Assembly: GCA_034509925.1 (NCBI GenBank)
Contig: CM067532.1
Coordinates: forward strand, 10,417,180-10,481,179
Source: Hirudinaria manillensis
Taxonomy: Eukaryota; Annelida; Clitellata; Hirudinida; Hirudinidae
Direction: 5' to 3'
DNA length: 64,000 nt
Shown: positions 1-10,478 of the stretch, one piece after another
Numbering within the stretch: position 1 is the first letter of the stretch
Layout of the letters: every line of letters starts with the position of its first letter
Made by a program: the position numbers and the translations under genes
The notes under the pieces: model-generated
Database searches by the model: none
What the model was told of the DNA's origin: nothing
What the model saw: the letters and a program-made list of their open reading frames with translations, nothing else

Positions 1-116
1 AAACATAAATATCTAAAATGTAATTCATTTGCACTAACATCTTGACAATTTACTTCACTGTACTATATAAAAAAGTTGAACTAATTCCAGTTTTTAATGA
101 GATTAATTAAATGCAG

Positions 117-2299
117 ATACTTGGAGGAGTTGAGCCAAAGATACAAAAAGCAGACCGAAGAAATGTACACGTCTCTCAACAAGACCATCTCGAAACTGAT
201 CAACACGGCCAAGTCGGCAGAGGAGAGGGTCCGTTTCTCGTAATCGTATTTCTCTGGCGACCGACGGAACTTAACCTCGACCTTTTTACCCCGTCAGGAT
301 CTGAGACAGCACGATAGGATACAAAGTCTAGAGATTAGATTTTCAAACCTCACGACCGTGTTTTCTTCACTTCATAGGGCCCTTCAAGATGTTCATTCCC
401 AGGTGATAATGTGTTATCTTTCAAATAACATGTAACATATTCTATTTGAAATATATAATATGTAATCACTGAACTAATATGTAACATATTCTATTTGAAA
501 TATGTAATATGTAATCACTGAACTTGTCGTTCACGACAGGTCCTCGAGAGACACCTGTTGATGATGGCTGTGGAGTTGGCACTGTTTTTTGCCCTCCTGA
601 CTTACTGTCAAGGTCAAAGGAGGCAGGTCGTGGACCTCCAATCCAGGAGGTCTTCCGCGCCTGCCGTTCCGGGAAAAGTCGCGACTTCCGATCAGGCGAC
701 TTCGAAGAGCAGAGGAGATTCGGGAACTCTCGCGGACGCGTGGGACGAGGAAACCGAACCTCCGCCGCCCGATCGTTCTTCTGCACCTCGTCCGAGCAGA
801 GGTAAATGTCGATCGTCGTGCAAAGTTAAGATTCGAAAGTCGCGTCGTGGTTTATTCGATCGTCGTTTTCGAATCCCAATCCCTCCGTGTTTTTGTTTCT
901 TTTGCTTTTGTTCGCATTCTGCAAACCGTTGCCCTCTTTTTAAGAATCGACGAACGAACTTCCACCTACCGAACCCGACGAGCCCGATTCGACTCGAGTT
1001 CCTCGTGCCAAAGAAGGAGTCGTCGCGAAAGGTGCGATTCGCGGACTCTCGGTTCGAACGTTTGCGAATCCGATTCGATTTTAATTTATTTTAATTTTGT
1101 TTCATTCGTTTCATAGGAGGATCCCCTCGTATCCTCTGCGGTCCTGCCGTCGCCGGGGTAAGTCCTTTGCAATGAAAGAATTATTATTAATGTTAATCGA
1201 GTGGAACTTACGATTCATAATCTGCCTTTAAGGTAGACGATCGATGCTTCGATCGATCGATCGATTAGCGGAGCATAAAATGCCGAACGATCTCGGCGGT
1301 AAGTTTCGGGGTCGAATAGCTTTCGCGTCGTTTCTGGAACGTGGAAATGTTGCCGAAGTTCAAAGTAATACTTTTAAACGATAGTCAAGATAATTCTTTT
1401 AAATCTAAACTCGGTTGTTTATTAATTGGTAATTATTCATGGAAATTTTTTTTAAAATTAATCTCTGTTATTAAATTATTTTCTAAATTTAGTTTTCATC
1501 TCCTCGTGGTTTCCTCACTCAAAACTTGTTTTTATTTTAAATCTAACAACGTGATTTTTTAATCTCAAAAATAGGAAATAATGAGATTAATTTAATTTAA
1601 TTGATTTTCTATCAATTAGAAGAGTATTTGGTGACTCCTCGTTTTTTCGACTTCAGACATTCTTACAAAGCTTCAAATTCAATTTTTGTCTGATTTTGAT
1701 GAGCATGTTAATATTTGATTTCCATACTTGGAATTTTAATTTCAAAACGATTTGAATTAATTTAATTTCAAAATAATTTCGAATTCGTTTTCGTTCAGGT
1801 CGAGGACGGCTGCCGCGACTTCCGGAAACGTTCCGAAAAATCCGCGGACTCCGACATCGACGGACCGATTCCCGTGACGGATGAAAAATCGTTTCTTCGC
1901 GATGGAAAGGCAGTCGATGCGAACGTCGTCTCGTCTCCGACTTCCGGCATCCCTCGCGCCGCGAAGACGAGCGACATACTTTTTAGGGCTTGCGACGTTC
2001 GTTTCCCGAGTCGCGTCGAGGCTTCGTTTGCCGATCCGAGGTCGGAGGTCTTAGAATTCGGGGAACGAAAATCAAAATCGGTCGCCGCACGAAAAGAAGT
2101 TTCGGCGACCGAATTTAGGACGCGGAAAAGTCGAGCGAAGAAAAGAATGCTTTGCTTTCCGTCCGACAAAGCTCGCAGGTGGACTCGTAACGTTTCCGAT
2201 CACTTCGGATCCAGACAGGGCGGCGAACTCGTCTGCCGTTACCTCCCTAGGGATTCTGCGGCGGTCCGCGTGGGATTCGAGTCCCGAAATGTAAATTAA
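117..2299 (+). CDS. SUCO: SUCO/SLP1-type ER membrane protein, 3' portion (coiled coil, TM segment, tail)
   Basis: Only the C-terminal part lies in the window; the gene enters from the left. Phase-consistent exons are 117-228, 298-402 and 540-801. They encode a coiled coil beginning [16 protein letters not shown], then a membrane segment around [13 protein letters not shown] (about 560-605), then a basic cytosolic tail. This order and wording closely match the coiled coil, TM segment and tail that I recall from the C-terminus of vertebrate SUCO (SUN-domain ossification factor). The SUN-like domain would lie upstream of the window. The last exon is 1799-2299 and ends in TAA. Joins between 802 and 1798 are ambiguous: 1117-1157 and 1320-1364 fit the phases, while 1233-1298 encodes a SUCO-like stretch ([11 protein letters not shown]) whose exit phase does not fit. 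Family role from knowledge: folding and stability of ER membrane and secretory proteins. Confidence 0.8.
430..526. repeat. Two tandem copies of a 49-bp AT-rich unit in a SUCO intron
   Basis: The unit beginning ATGTAACATATTCTATTTG occurs at about 430 and again at 479 with few differences. It lies in the intron 403-539, just upstream of the TM exon. No function is visible. Confidence 0.85.
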
Positions 2300-2474
2300 T
2301 CCTTCGTCGAAGATGTTCGTGTCGTTTAAATAATTAAATTTTAAGGTTTAAAGTAATTTGTAATAATTATAATAAGGTCTCGACAGATCGATGTTTGTTG
2401 AAATTAAATTATCGCATTTTAGATTGCTCTTTTGTCGTTCGTCGTTTGTGACTTTTTTCAGGCACAGTTATTAT

Positions 2475-2792
2475 CTAAATTACTAACAACAGAGGCTGTG
2501 CCATTAATGCTGACGATGTTCGTTTTGGTAGATTGCTCTTGAAAATGTAATTCATCTGCAGTGATATCATCATGTGATATGAATATGTAAATCTGATGGA
2601 AGTGACAAATTCTTGTTTTAATTTCTCTTTATCCTTTTTAAGTGCTAGATTTTGATGGTGCAGAGACTCGGCAGAAGTTGTAAGATAAAAAATAGTTTTA
2701 AGCAAGTTTGGATGTGCACTTAGAGCAGGGGAGAGCCAGGGTCCTGTGGTGCCATGGAACATGCCTCTCAGAGGCAAGAAGATGTTTTCCAT
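2475..2792 (-). CDS. Doubtful small ORF with a leucine-zipper-like stretch
   Basis: A 105-codon minus-strand ORF starts MENIFLPLRGMFHG and carries a heptad-like stretch (ESLHHQNLALKKDKEKLKQE). A second minus-strand frame over 2459-2580 reads as acidic, protein-like sequence (ISHDDITADELHFQEQ) to a stop near 2461, so a short intron or a frameshift may separate two coding parts. The start lies close to a + strand donor-like site (about 2839) that could belong to a VPS33A 5' UTR exon, which would make the promoters divergent. I do not recognise the protein and cannot exclude a chance ORF. Confidence 0.3.
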   Translation of the reverse strand: MENIFLPLRGMFHGTTGPWLSPALSAHPNLLKTIFYLTTSAESLHHQNLALKKDKEKLKQEFVTSIRFTYSYHMMISLQMNYIFKSNLPKRTSSALMAQPLLLVI

Positions 2793-3317
2793 ATTGAGAT
2801 GCGTTTTGTTTGGCTTCGGACGTAGGTCGGATCAATGGTAAGTTGCGTGTTTGGGCGCAGACGATAGAAAATGTATGTAAATATTCAATTCAAAGATTAG
2901 ATGTGCCTCTCCGATCGCGAGGCATAAAAACCTTGGTTCATTCCGTAAACAAAGTTGGAAGATGATGTCGGCATCTAGATTCGCCGTGCCACAACCACAA
3001 ATATTTGATTCATTATGTTAATAACCGCGGTAAGATTTGTTTTTATGAAAATATGAAATGCAAGAATGTCAACCTTCTGCTTCTTACCTTTGAAGCAATA
3101 AATAAATATTTAAACGCAAATATTTCATTCAAATTAATAACTTTTAAGAAATATTTTAAATTTTATTAATCTGTAAGCAATCAGGTCTTGTGACTGTTTT
3201 GTTTTGTCCTAATTGGAATTACTTCTATACCAGTTGCTGGTTTCGATGAGATTCGTAGCACCGCATTTCTATTTTGCAGTGAAAATTAAAGCTTTACATT
3301 TTCTGTAAATTGTGAAA
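2793..3317. promoter_or_regulatory. Upstream region of VPS33A
   Basis: About 525 bases without a supported coding exon. A splice-donor-like ATGGTAAGT at about 2836-2844 on the + strand suggests a non-coding first exon of VPS33A. No TATA box stands out. Confidence 0.3.
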
Positions 3318-4720
3318 ATGTCCGATGGCAAAATCAATACCTCACTTATTACAAATGCATACAGAGAGGAGTTCTTAGATTATTTGACTTCTATTCAGGA
3401 GATTAAGGTTTGATGACTATGCTATCACAAATAATACAATTAACATTATTGAACTATTTGGATCTTATTTTAAAAGTATGACCGCATAGTCGATTAATAA
3501 TACAAATTAACACTTAAATCATTATGAATGATTAGGTACAGTGATGACTTCTTAAAATGTTGGTTGGAAGATGAATTTTCAACTCTAGTGTTTTATTCTT
3601 TCTCTATAATAATGAAATTTATTTAATATAAGCTTCAAAAAGTTGTGAGAAGAAATAATTTTGATTTATATATACTTTTGCAGATTATTGTTTGGGATGA
3701 ACCACTAATTCAATCATTCAACATTTTCACCAACACTTCATCCATTAAGGTTGTACATTTTATATTATGATTATTTCCAGGTGTATTTTTTAATAACTTT
3801 TACAACAAGGAGAAATTTAATGTCATGGGAATATGTATGCAATCAGTTAAAATTAAAATGTTATCAGAGCACAGGTGTCGAGGGCATGATGTACCTCGAT
3901 GCCACGGGACCGTTCGGCAAGGTTTCGAATTTCATCTTCATCGTCAGACCTCAGTCGTTTATCATGGAGAAGGTGGCGTCGTTTGTATTCAGAGTGAAGA
4001 AGTAAAGTTAATTGTTCCAACGAGCAGAAGAAAATCATAATTAGCTGATCTTGTATCACATCATTAGCATTAGTATCAATTTTTGCCTTAATGTTGCATT
4101 TGTTCGTCATCGTCGACATTTTAATCGGTTTTGATAATCAAATTTTGTCTACATATTTGTATGCTTTTACTTGATCACTTATGAATTGATTTGCACCTGT
4201 TTGTTTGATTTCTTTTTAGAGAAGAAAAACCATTTGAAGTGGAAAAGAAGAAGTTTCACATGCTGTTTGTTCCAAGGAGGAGTCTCATGTGTGAGAAGAA
4301 GTTGAAGGTTGCCACAGTTGTTAAGATGACTGGAATGAACTTTTTATATTTTTGCCTGTCGCCAATAATTTAAGGATTTTGAAGTTCTGGGTCACATCAA
4401 TTCCATTGATGAACTGCCTCTTGACCTCTTCCCTCTTGATAATGATCTCCTCACAATGGACCTGGAGAACTCATTTAAGGTAAGTCTTACATATAAGCAT
4501 ATAAATATTAAATAAATATTTTGGAATTTGCTACTTCGTTCAAACAATCTCGGATAATTTAGAAGAGGTAATATTTTTAATTAAATTCTAGGAATGCTTT
4601 CTGGACAACAACCCTTCCTGTCTGTTTAATGTTGCCAAGAGTTTGGTCTTCCTGCAGTCTCTTTATGGTGTCATACCCAATGTTGTTGGAAAGGGAGATA
4701 TGGCTAATGTGAGAGAAATG

Positions 4721-4759
<39 letters not shown>

Positions 4760-7700
4760 TATCATTATTTATTATTATTATATATAAGGCACGGGCGAAC
4801 CCCTCGCCTGAACAAAAACATAAAACTTTCAACAAAAACTAACAAATTATGTACATCGCTCTCTAACAAATCAAATATTTACAATCTCCGAAGTGGTCGA
4901 AGCGAACCCCTCGCCTAACACAAATTACTTAAGTAAACAAAAAGCAAAACCCTCCACATATCAAACAAACAATAAAACAACCAGTCACAACAAATATTTA
5001 CAATCCCCAAAAAAATCAAAACTTAACATTATCAAATAATTTATTCAATAATAACATTAAAGTGATGAGGTAATGCTCTTGAATTGAAAAATTTGACTTT
5101 TCTTAAAACTTAAATCTTCCATTTAATTTTTATTTTTAATGATGCAAATACAAAGTAAACATTTAAATATCAATAAAAGAATGAATGGTGTAACTAAATA
5201 TTTGAAATAACAAACTGCAATAAATGCTTGAAAAGCACGAAATAAACTGACGAGTAATTCGAGTCGAACATCTTCGACAGAGAGTCGTCGATATCATGCT
5301 CAGGATGAAGAAGGAGTTGGAACCCCACGAGCCCGACTCGTGCCCCCGCATCGACAACCTCCTCATTTTGGACAGAACGGTCGACCCCGTGACTCCCCTC
5401 GTGACGCAATTGACCTACGAGGGACTCATAGACGAATTGTTTGGCATTACCAAGGGTAGATTTACATGGAGTCACTTACAATCTCTAATAATAGTGTTTA
5501 CAATTGTTTTAATGCTGCAATATTCCGGCTAATGATTAAATTACCCATTAAATCGTCTCCAATGCGATCCTTCGTCACCCGAAAGGTTCCGTCGACCTCC
5601 CCGCTAGCAAATTCGATTCCGAGCGGCAAACTTCGGAAAGCGACGCGAATCCCTTCGGATCGCCGTCGGAGACGAAAAAGATTCCTTTGAATTCGTCGGA
5701 ACAGCTCTTTGCGGACCTGAGGGACAGAAATTTTAATGCGGTCGGTTCCTTTCTGTCTCAGAGGGTCAAACTGCTCAGAGTAGAAACGGACGTGAGGCTT
5801 GTTTCAATTAACTTAATCATTTATTCTTTTTGCTCTTTGTTTGTCATCAGCCTAACCCTAACATTAAACCTAACCCTATTTTCCATCTAAAACATTTAAA
5901 TAAACTAAAACAATGCTTTTCTTTCTAGGAAAGACATGCAGCCAAATCGGTCGGGGAGATTAAAAAGTTTGTCTCAAAGCTTCCTCACATCCAGGCTGCT
6001 TCTGCTGCCCTCAACATTCGTTGGCATTTGTTACTCATTTGTTATTCTTGTCGAATTACTGTTTGTAAAATTCATCATTTAAGTTCAGAATTAATTAACA
6101 ATTACTGGTTATAATTAATTATTATTAATTAATGCAGACACAACAATTGCACAGATGATTAAGGATGTCGTTTCAGAGGATGATTTCAGGGATTGGATCC
6201 TGGAACAACACGGTGAGTGGGCATGATGATGATCACAATCGATTAAACATTCCAATTAAAAAATCCTTCTTGTTTCTCCAGAATACCTGGAAGGGAAAGA
6301 TATTGACAAGAGTAGGACTCTCATCGAAGATGCAATCTTGAACAACGAGCCATTCTTTAAAGTGGTTTATTTATATAATTGTAACAAACATAATTGTTTA
6401 TTTTTTATTACTTAGGCCACAAAAAATTAGTTGCATTAAAAATAAAAAATAATTACACATCATTCAGGACACAACTAATTAGAATTTAATTTGTTGTTCT
6501 CAGGTTATGAGAATGATTTGCCTGCAATGCATCTGCAACGATGGCTTTAAACCGAAGCTCATGGACTTTTACTTAAGAGAACTCATACAGGTGAAGCAAC
6601 AAATTTGCAATTCTGACAGAAGTTTGTTGCTAAAAATTAATACATAACAAATAAAGATTATATTAATCATTAATAATACATAACTATTAAAAGTTATATT
6701 AATTGTTAGCGATACATAACATACATTCTATCAAGAATTACATTAATCATTAACGATACAGAACTACGGCTATCACCACGTCGCTACTTTGAACAATCTC
6801 GAAAAGGTCGGACTCCTGAGGACTCAGGACCAAACAAAAACTTTTGCCACGACTTCCAAGGCCTTCAAGTTACTCGTCAGGGGCACGAACGAGTCGGTCG
6901 GTCCGCTTTTTACACGATCGACTACCGATCATTAACCACCACCCCCTGCTAATTTATATTATTATTAATATAGGATTCACTAATTACCACCAATATTGCA
7001 TGCATGCATGGTATTGGAATATTTATTTTATTGCAGAGATTAACGACTTATTAGGTAATCGAACTTTTCGAGTCGATGCGCGAGTTCTCGGCGTCGTCGT
7101 CGAATCGGACTCGACTTCGATGAGATGGTAGCGAGGACGGTGATAGCTGGCATCACGACACGCGAGTCGGATGGTTACGTTTTGTAGGGGCAATGTTTTG
7201 CAATTATTATAATTATTTGATAAAGTCGTAAATGTTTTGCAATTATTATAATTATTTGATAACATTGTAAATGCTAGAAATTTTTGGAATGACTTGATAA
7301 CCTTAGAACCATATGAAAGAATGTAGTTGAGGAATATTAATTAATCTTTTGATCCAGAAACCAGAGGATATTTCCTATGTGTATAGCATTTATGCTCCTC
7401 TGAGTGTGAGACTCACTCAACTTTACAACAGACTCGACTGGAGATCCGTCTCCGATTCCGTCAACGACATTCTTCCCGGAAAGTCGAGGACCGAGATTCA
7501 GACCGTTCCGGCATGGCTCCAGAAACGAGGTCGTTTACCTTTTGCAACGATCCTCGTAACGAACGACCCACGACACGGAACCCGATAATTTCAGACGAAA
7601 CCGAGGATCGACGGAGACCAGGAAATCAGGATCAAAAAGTCACTCTCGTTTTCTTCATCGGCGGAGTCACGTTCGCCGAAGTTTCGGCATTCAGATTCCT

Positions 7701-8023
7701 CTCTCATCTCGACGAAGGTAAGCAAAACCGTTGCTAATAACATTTTCTTTCTTTCTTTTTCACTCCTGGGCACACTGAGATCGATTGCCATTAACCTCAT
7801 TTACAAATTATAAATTTTATTTTTAGTTATTTGAAATGTCACAAAGTTTTTAAGTTTGTGTCCTTTATGTGAAACTCTAAAAAATGTTTCTTTATGGTTT
7901 TCAGGTACATCATCTGGCAGCTCTTACATTGTTGCCACAACCAACATGATCAATGGAACCACGTGGTTGGAGTCTCTCTCAGAAAATCTGAAGAAAGAAT
8001 CTCTCAACCCATTCCTCAATTAA
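3318..8023 (+). CDS. VPS33A: VPS33A, Sec1/Munc18-family subunit of HOPS/CORVET
   Basis: Sixteen phase-consistent exons: 3318-3407, 3684-3749, 3868-3980, 4220-4307, 4375-4479, 4592-4708, 5281-5455, 5586-5791, 5929-6019, 6138-6212, 6282-6361, 6504-6590, 6762-6896, 7358-7529, 7595-7717 and 7905-8023. They encode about 613 residues; human VPS33A has about 596. Diagnostic stretches are [65 protein letters not shown] and [20 protein letters not shown]. The last three follow VPS33A, not VPS33B. Family role: an SM protein that binds SNARE bundles and, with VPS16, joins the HOPS and CORVET tethers for endosome-lysosome fusion. The donor at 6896 was chosen because it gives the family's spacing before the DISYVYS block. 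The region upstream may hold an untranslated exon. Confidence 0.97.
4723..5150 (-). mobile_element. Probable 3' end of a non-LTR retroelement inserted antisense in a VPS33A intron
   Basis: Intron 4709-5280 begins with a run of about 34 T, then ATT-rich sequence, then a block containing GCGAACCCCTCGCCT at about 4795 and again at about 4902. Read on the minus strand, this is a GC-rich segment with a small inverted repeat (GGCGA/TCGCC), followed by a TTA-rich tail and poly(A), as expected for a reverse-transcribed insertion. No ORF is present. A LINE 3' UTR or SINE is equally possible. Confidence 0.5.
5851..5879. repeat. Short interstitial telomere-like CCTAA(C) repeats
   Basis: CCTAACCCTAAC and, nine bases on, CCTAACCCTA occur in VPS33A intron 5792-5928. 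They match the animal telomere unit CCCTAA in imperfect, very short runs. Confidence 0.6.
7195..7266. repeat. Tandem duplication of an AT-rich ~39-bp unit
   Basis: TGTTTTGCAATTATTATAAT followed by TATTTGATAA occurs twice in succession within the VPS33A intron 6897-7357. No function is visible. Confidence 0.8.
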
Positions 8024-8166
8024 AACTATGAGTTCAAAAACACTTCTCATTACACTCTATTTTTTTCTATAAATGTGGGTGTCAGTCAACAACTCCTCCA
8101 CAAGCTTTATGATTATGTAGAAGATGGATGTGATTATAAATCTCCACTCACATCCCAACCTTCAGA

Positions 8167-8352
8167 ATGGCGGTCGACAAACTTCTCTATCGCCGGCAGC
8201 CTCCGAGGCTCGGGTTTTTCCTTTGTTTTCGCGACGAAGTCGCTCTGCCGAGCATTCGCAAACTCAATGCGTCCGAGGCCGGGAAGGTTCGCTCTTTCGG
8301 TTTGACTCGTTATGCCAAACTTTTAAAGGAAAATCCCCTTCTGCGATGTTAG
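8167..8352 (+). CDS. Hypothetical 61-residue ORF downstream of VPS33A
   Basis: The ORF begins ATGGCGGTCGAC and encodes a basic peptide ending KLLKENPLLRC. Its GC-rich codon use resembles the real exons nearby, and an acceptor-like site (CCTTCAG) immediately precedes the ATG. I do not recognise the product. It could be an exon of a longer + strand gene, a small gene of its own, or chance. Confidence 0.25.
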   Translation: MAVDKLLYRRQPPRLGFFLCFRDEVALPSIRKLNASEAGKVRSFGLTRYAKLLKENPLLRC

Positions 8353-10478
8353 ATATAAAAATCCAACAGAACACCAACATTGCAAAAGTTTGAAATAAAA
8401 AATTGGGTTGGGACTGAACGTACGTATGTCTGGCGAAAGAATCTATGTAAGTGGCCAACCGATGCAAGGCATCCGAAATTTAGCGGCCGTTCGAAGCTAT
8501 CCTGGTATCTTTACAATAGGATGAGGTGCCCAAAGCCAACAACTTTTCTGCTGAGGGGAAATTGGAGTTCAAATCTTTAGCTGCATGCATTCGATGAGGT
8601 GAAAGAACTTCTAGTAAGCCAGATGAAGTCAAATTATATTTAATAAAGCTTGGAATAACAGAATAATCTTTGCCAACGAAAGCAGGTCGTTGCTTAAATA
8701 AATTATTGGTTTTTTGGATAAGAAAAAAGCGAGAGCAGCACTCTGCACGTCACGTGGTGCGGTCACAGTGCCGGGGAAAAGAAGACGAGCGTAAGCAGAG
8801 GAGAATTTAAGGATGCCGTTCACTACGACGGAGCACCAAATTTTATGCTTTGCAAACTCTCGTGCAAGGAATTAAAATAAGGTAATAAATAATAGTAATA
8901 ATAATAACAAAACGTAAGGGCACGAGAAGCAAACGAAAGTTTCAGAACGAACCCATATTTTCCGACGACAAGAATCAGTTGTGCAGGCTGCGAAACAAAA
9001 CCGTCCGAACGGACGATCGTAAGGATCACGACTCGTGGCAGATGGATCGTCGGAAAACGTGTGTCGGGCAAAATTTAAAACATCGAATGAGCAACGAACG
9101 CGCCTCGACTACGAAGACGTCGGGAAAGCAAAGTCGAGCAAAGCGAACGCGACCGACGCGCCGACCGACCCGGGCGGCTCGGGTAAGAATAAGGAATTCG
9201 ATCCTAAAATAAATCACCGCTTGGCACGATGCCAAGATTGTGATTATTATGCATTCCACGTACGTGGGACATTTCGACCATTCAAGTTTTCAAGGGAACG
9301 ATAAACGGTAACACTTTTTTTGGGTCGTTGACACTCAAACATTTGGAAATGGTGTGAAAGAATGAACGAACGAAAGGTTATAAAAGACAAAAACTTAGTA
9401 CAAATGATTAACTTGCTGGGTTTCAAGAAAGCAAAATATGGATGCCACCTCGTGTTCATTGTTTAAGTAATAACAATTGTTTAATTATAACCAGAAAAGA
9501 AACTGATGGGAAGTTAAAGGAAAAATTGGTCAATTGTCAGAGAACTGACTGCAAACTCGACGTCGTTTGCACCCGACCTGACATGAAAAACACGTTTCGA
9601 CGTGCCAAATTCATGTAGTCAGAAGAGCATGCTTTAAATACTCAAATCAAACAAGGAATTTGCACAGAACAAGCTATAAAAATACAATTAGTATCGATAC
9701 AAAATAGGGCAGTAACCATCATCAGAGGTAATAATACAAAAGAAAGTCTCGATAATCATTACGGCGCCGAGGAAAGTCGCGCGGCACGAGACCGGACGAT
9801 TTCCGGACTCGAGCGTACCGAGAGCTAAGTTTAAAATAAGTTAAACCAACAATCTTCTTATAATTAAGTTAACAATATTCGAATAATTACAAGTAATTAA
9901 ACTAACTGCATTCTTATAATTAGGAGAACAAACCGTCGCGACCGAGATCTTTGCCGAACGGTCGAAACGCTCGCCGAGCACGCGACGCGAAGTTCGGCCG
10001 GCACGTCGCAGTCGGACGAGTTCAAAATGGAAACCGCGGAGTCACGTCAGAGACGACGTTTTAAAGTCGGAAGATTTCGCGGTTCGAGGAATTACAAAAG
10101 CAAAGGTTTGCTTGCGACGTCGACGAGCGTCCACGAAGGAGCATCCACAGTAATAACAGCTGCACGATGGCACGACACAATCGATAATAGTGATCGCGAC
10201 GCCCTCAAATAGCCGCCCAATCTGGCGACGAAAAAACTTCGTCGCGCTCCGGTTTAGCACTCCGTGCCCTAAAATTGCGACGGCCTTAACGGTCGTTACG
10301 TGAGCTTCGACAATAATTATGGGAAGTTCGATGCAAGACCAATTTTGAAAGCCTTACGAATTAAGCAAATAAATACAAAGTTCAGCACAAATGAAATTAG
10401 TTTGCATATCTTAAGATAATCGATAGACATCTTCAAACAAACATAATCATTGCAAAGCCACTTGCAAAAGACCCACTG
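8353..10478. other. Unassigned interval with GC-rich, coding-like islands
   Basis: Three CpG-rich islands stand out against AT-rich surroundings: about 8990-9195 (open on +, ending at a donor-like GGTAAG near 9183), about 9920-10125 (open on both strands), and the start of the island at 10500. On the + strand the second island reads ...SQSDEFKMETAESRQRRR...; on the minus strand it reads ...SILNSSDCDVPAELRV... I could not link them into a phase-consistent gene. They may be further 3' exons of the minus-strand gene that begins at 14638, or an unrecognised + strand gene. A CACGTG box lies at about 8751. Confidence 0.3.

Noticed and set aside
7037..7126. Candidate VPS33A exon after TTTATTGCAG
   Set aside because: All phases give a stop or a wrong exit phase, and the direct 6896 to 7358 join gives the exact family spacing.
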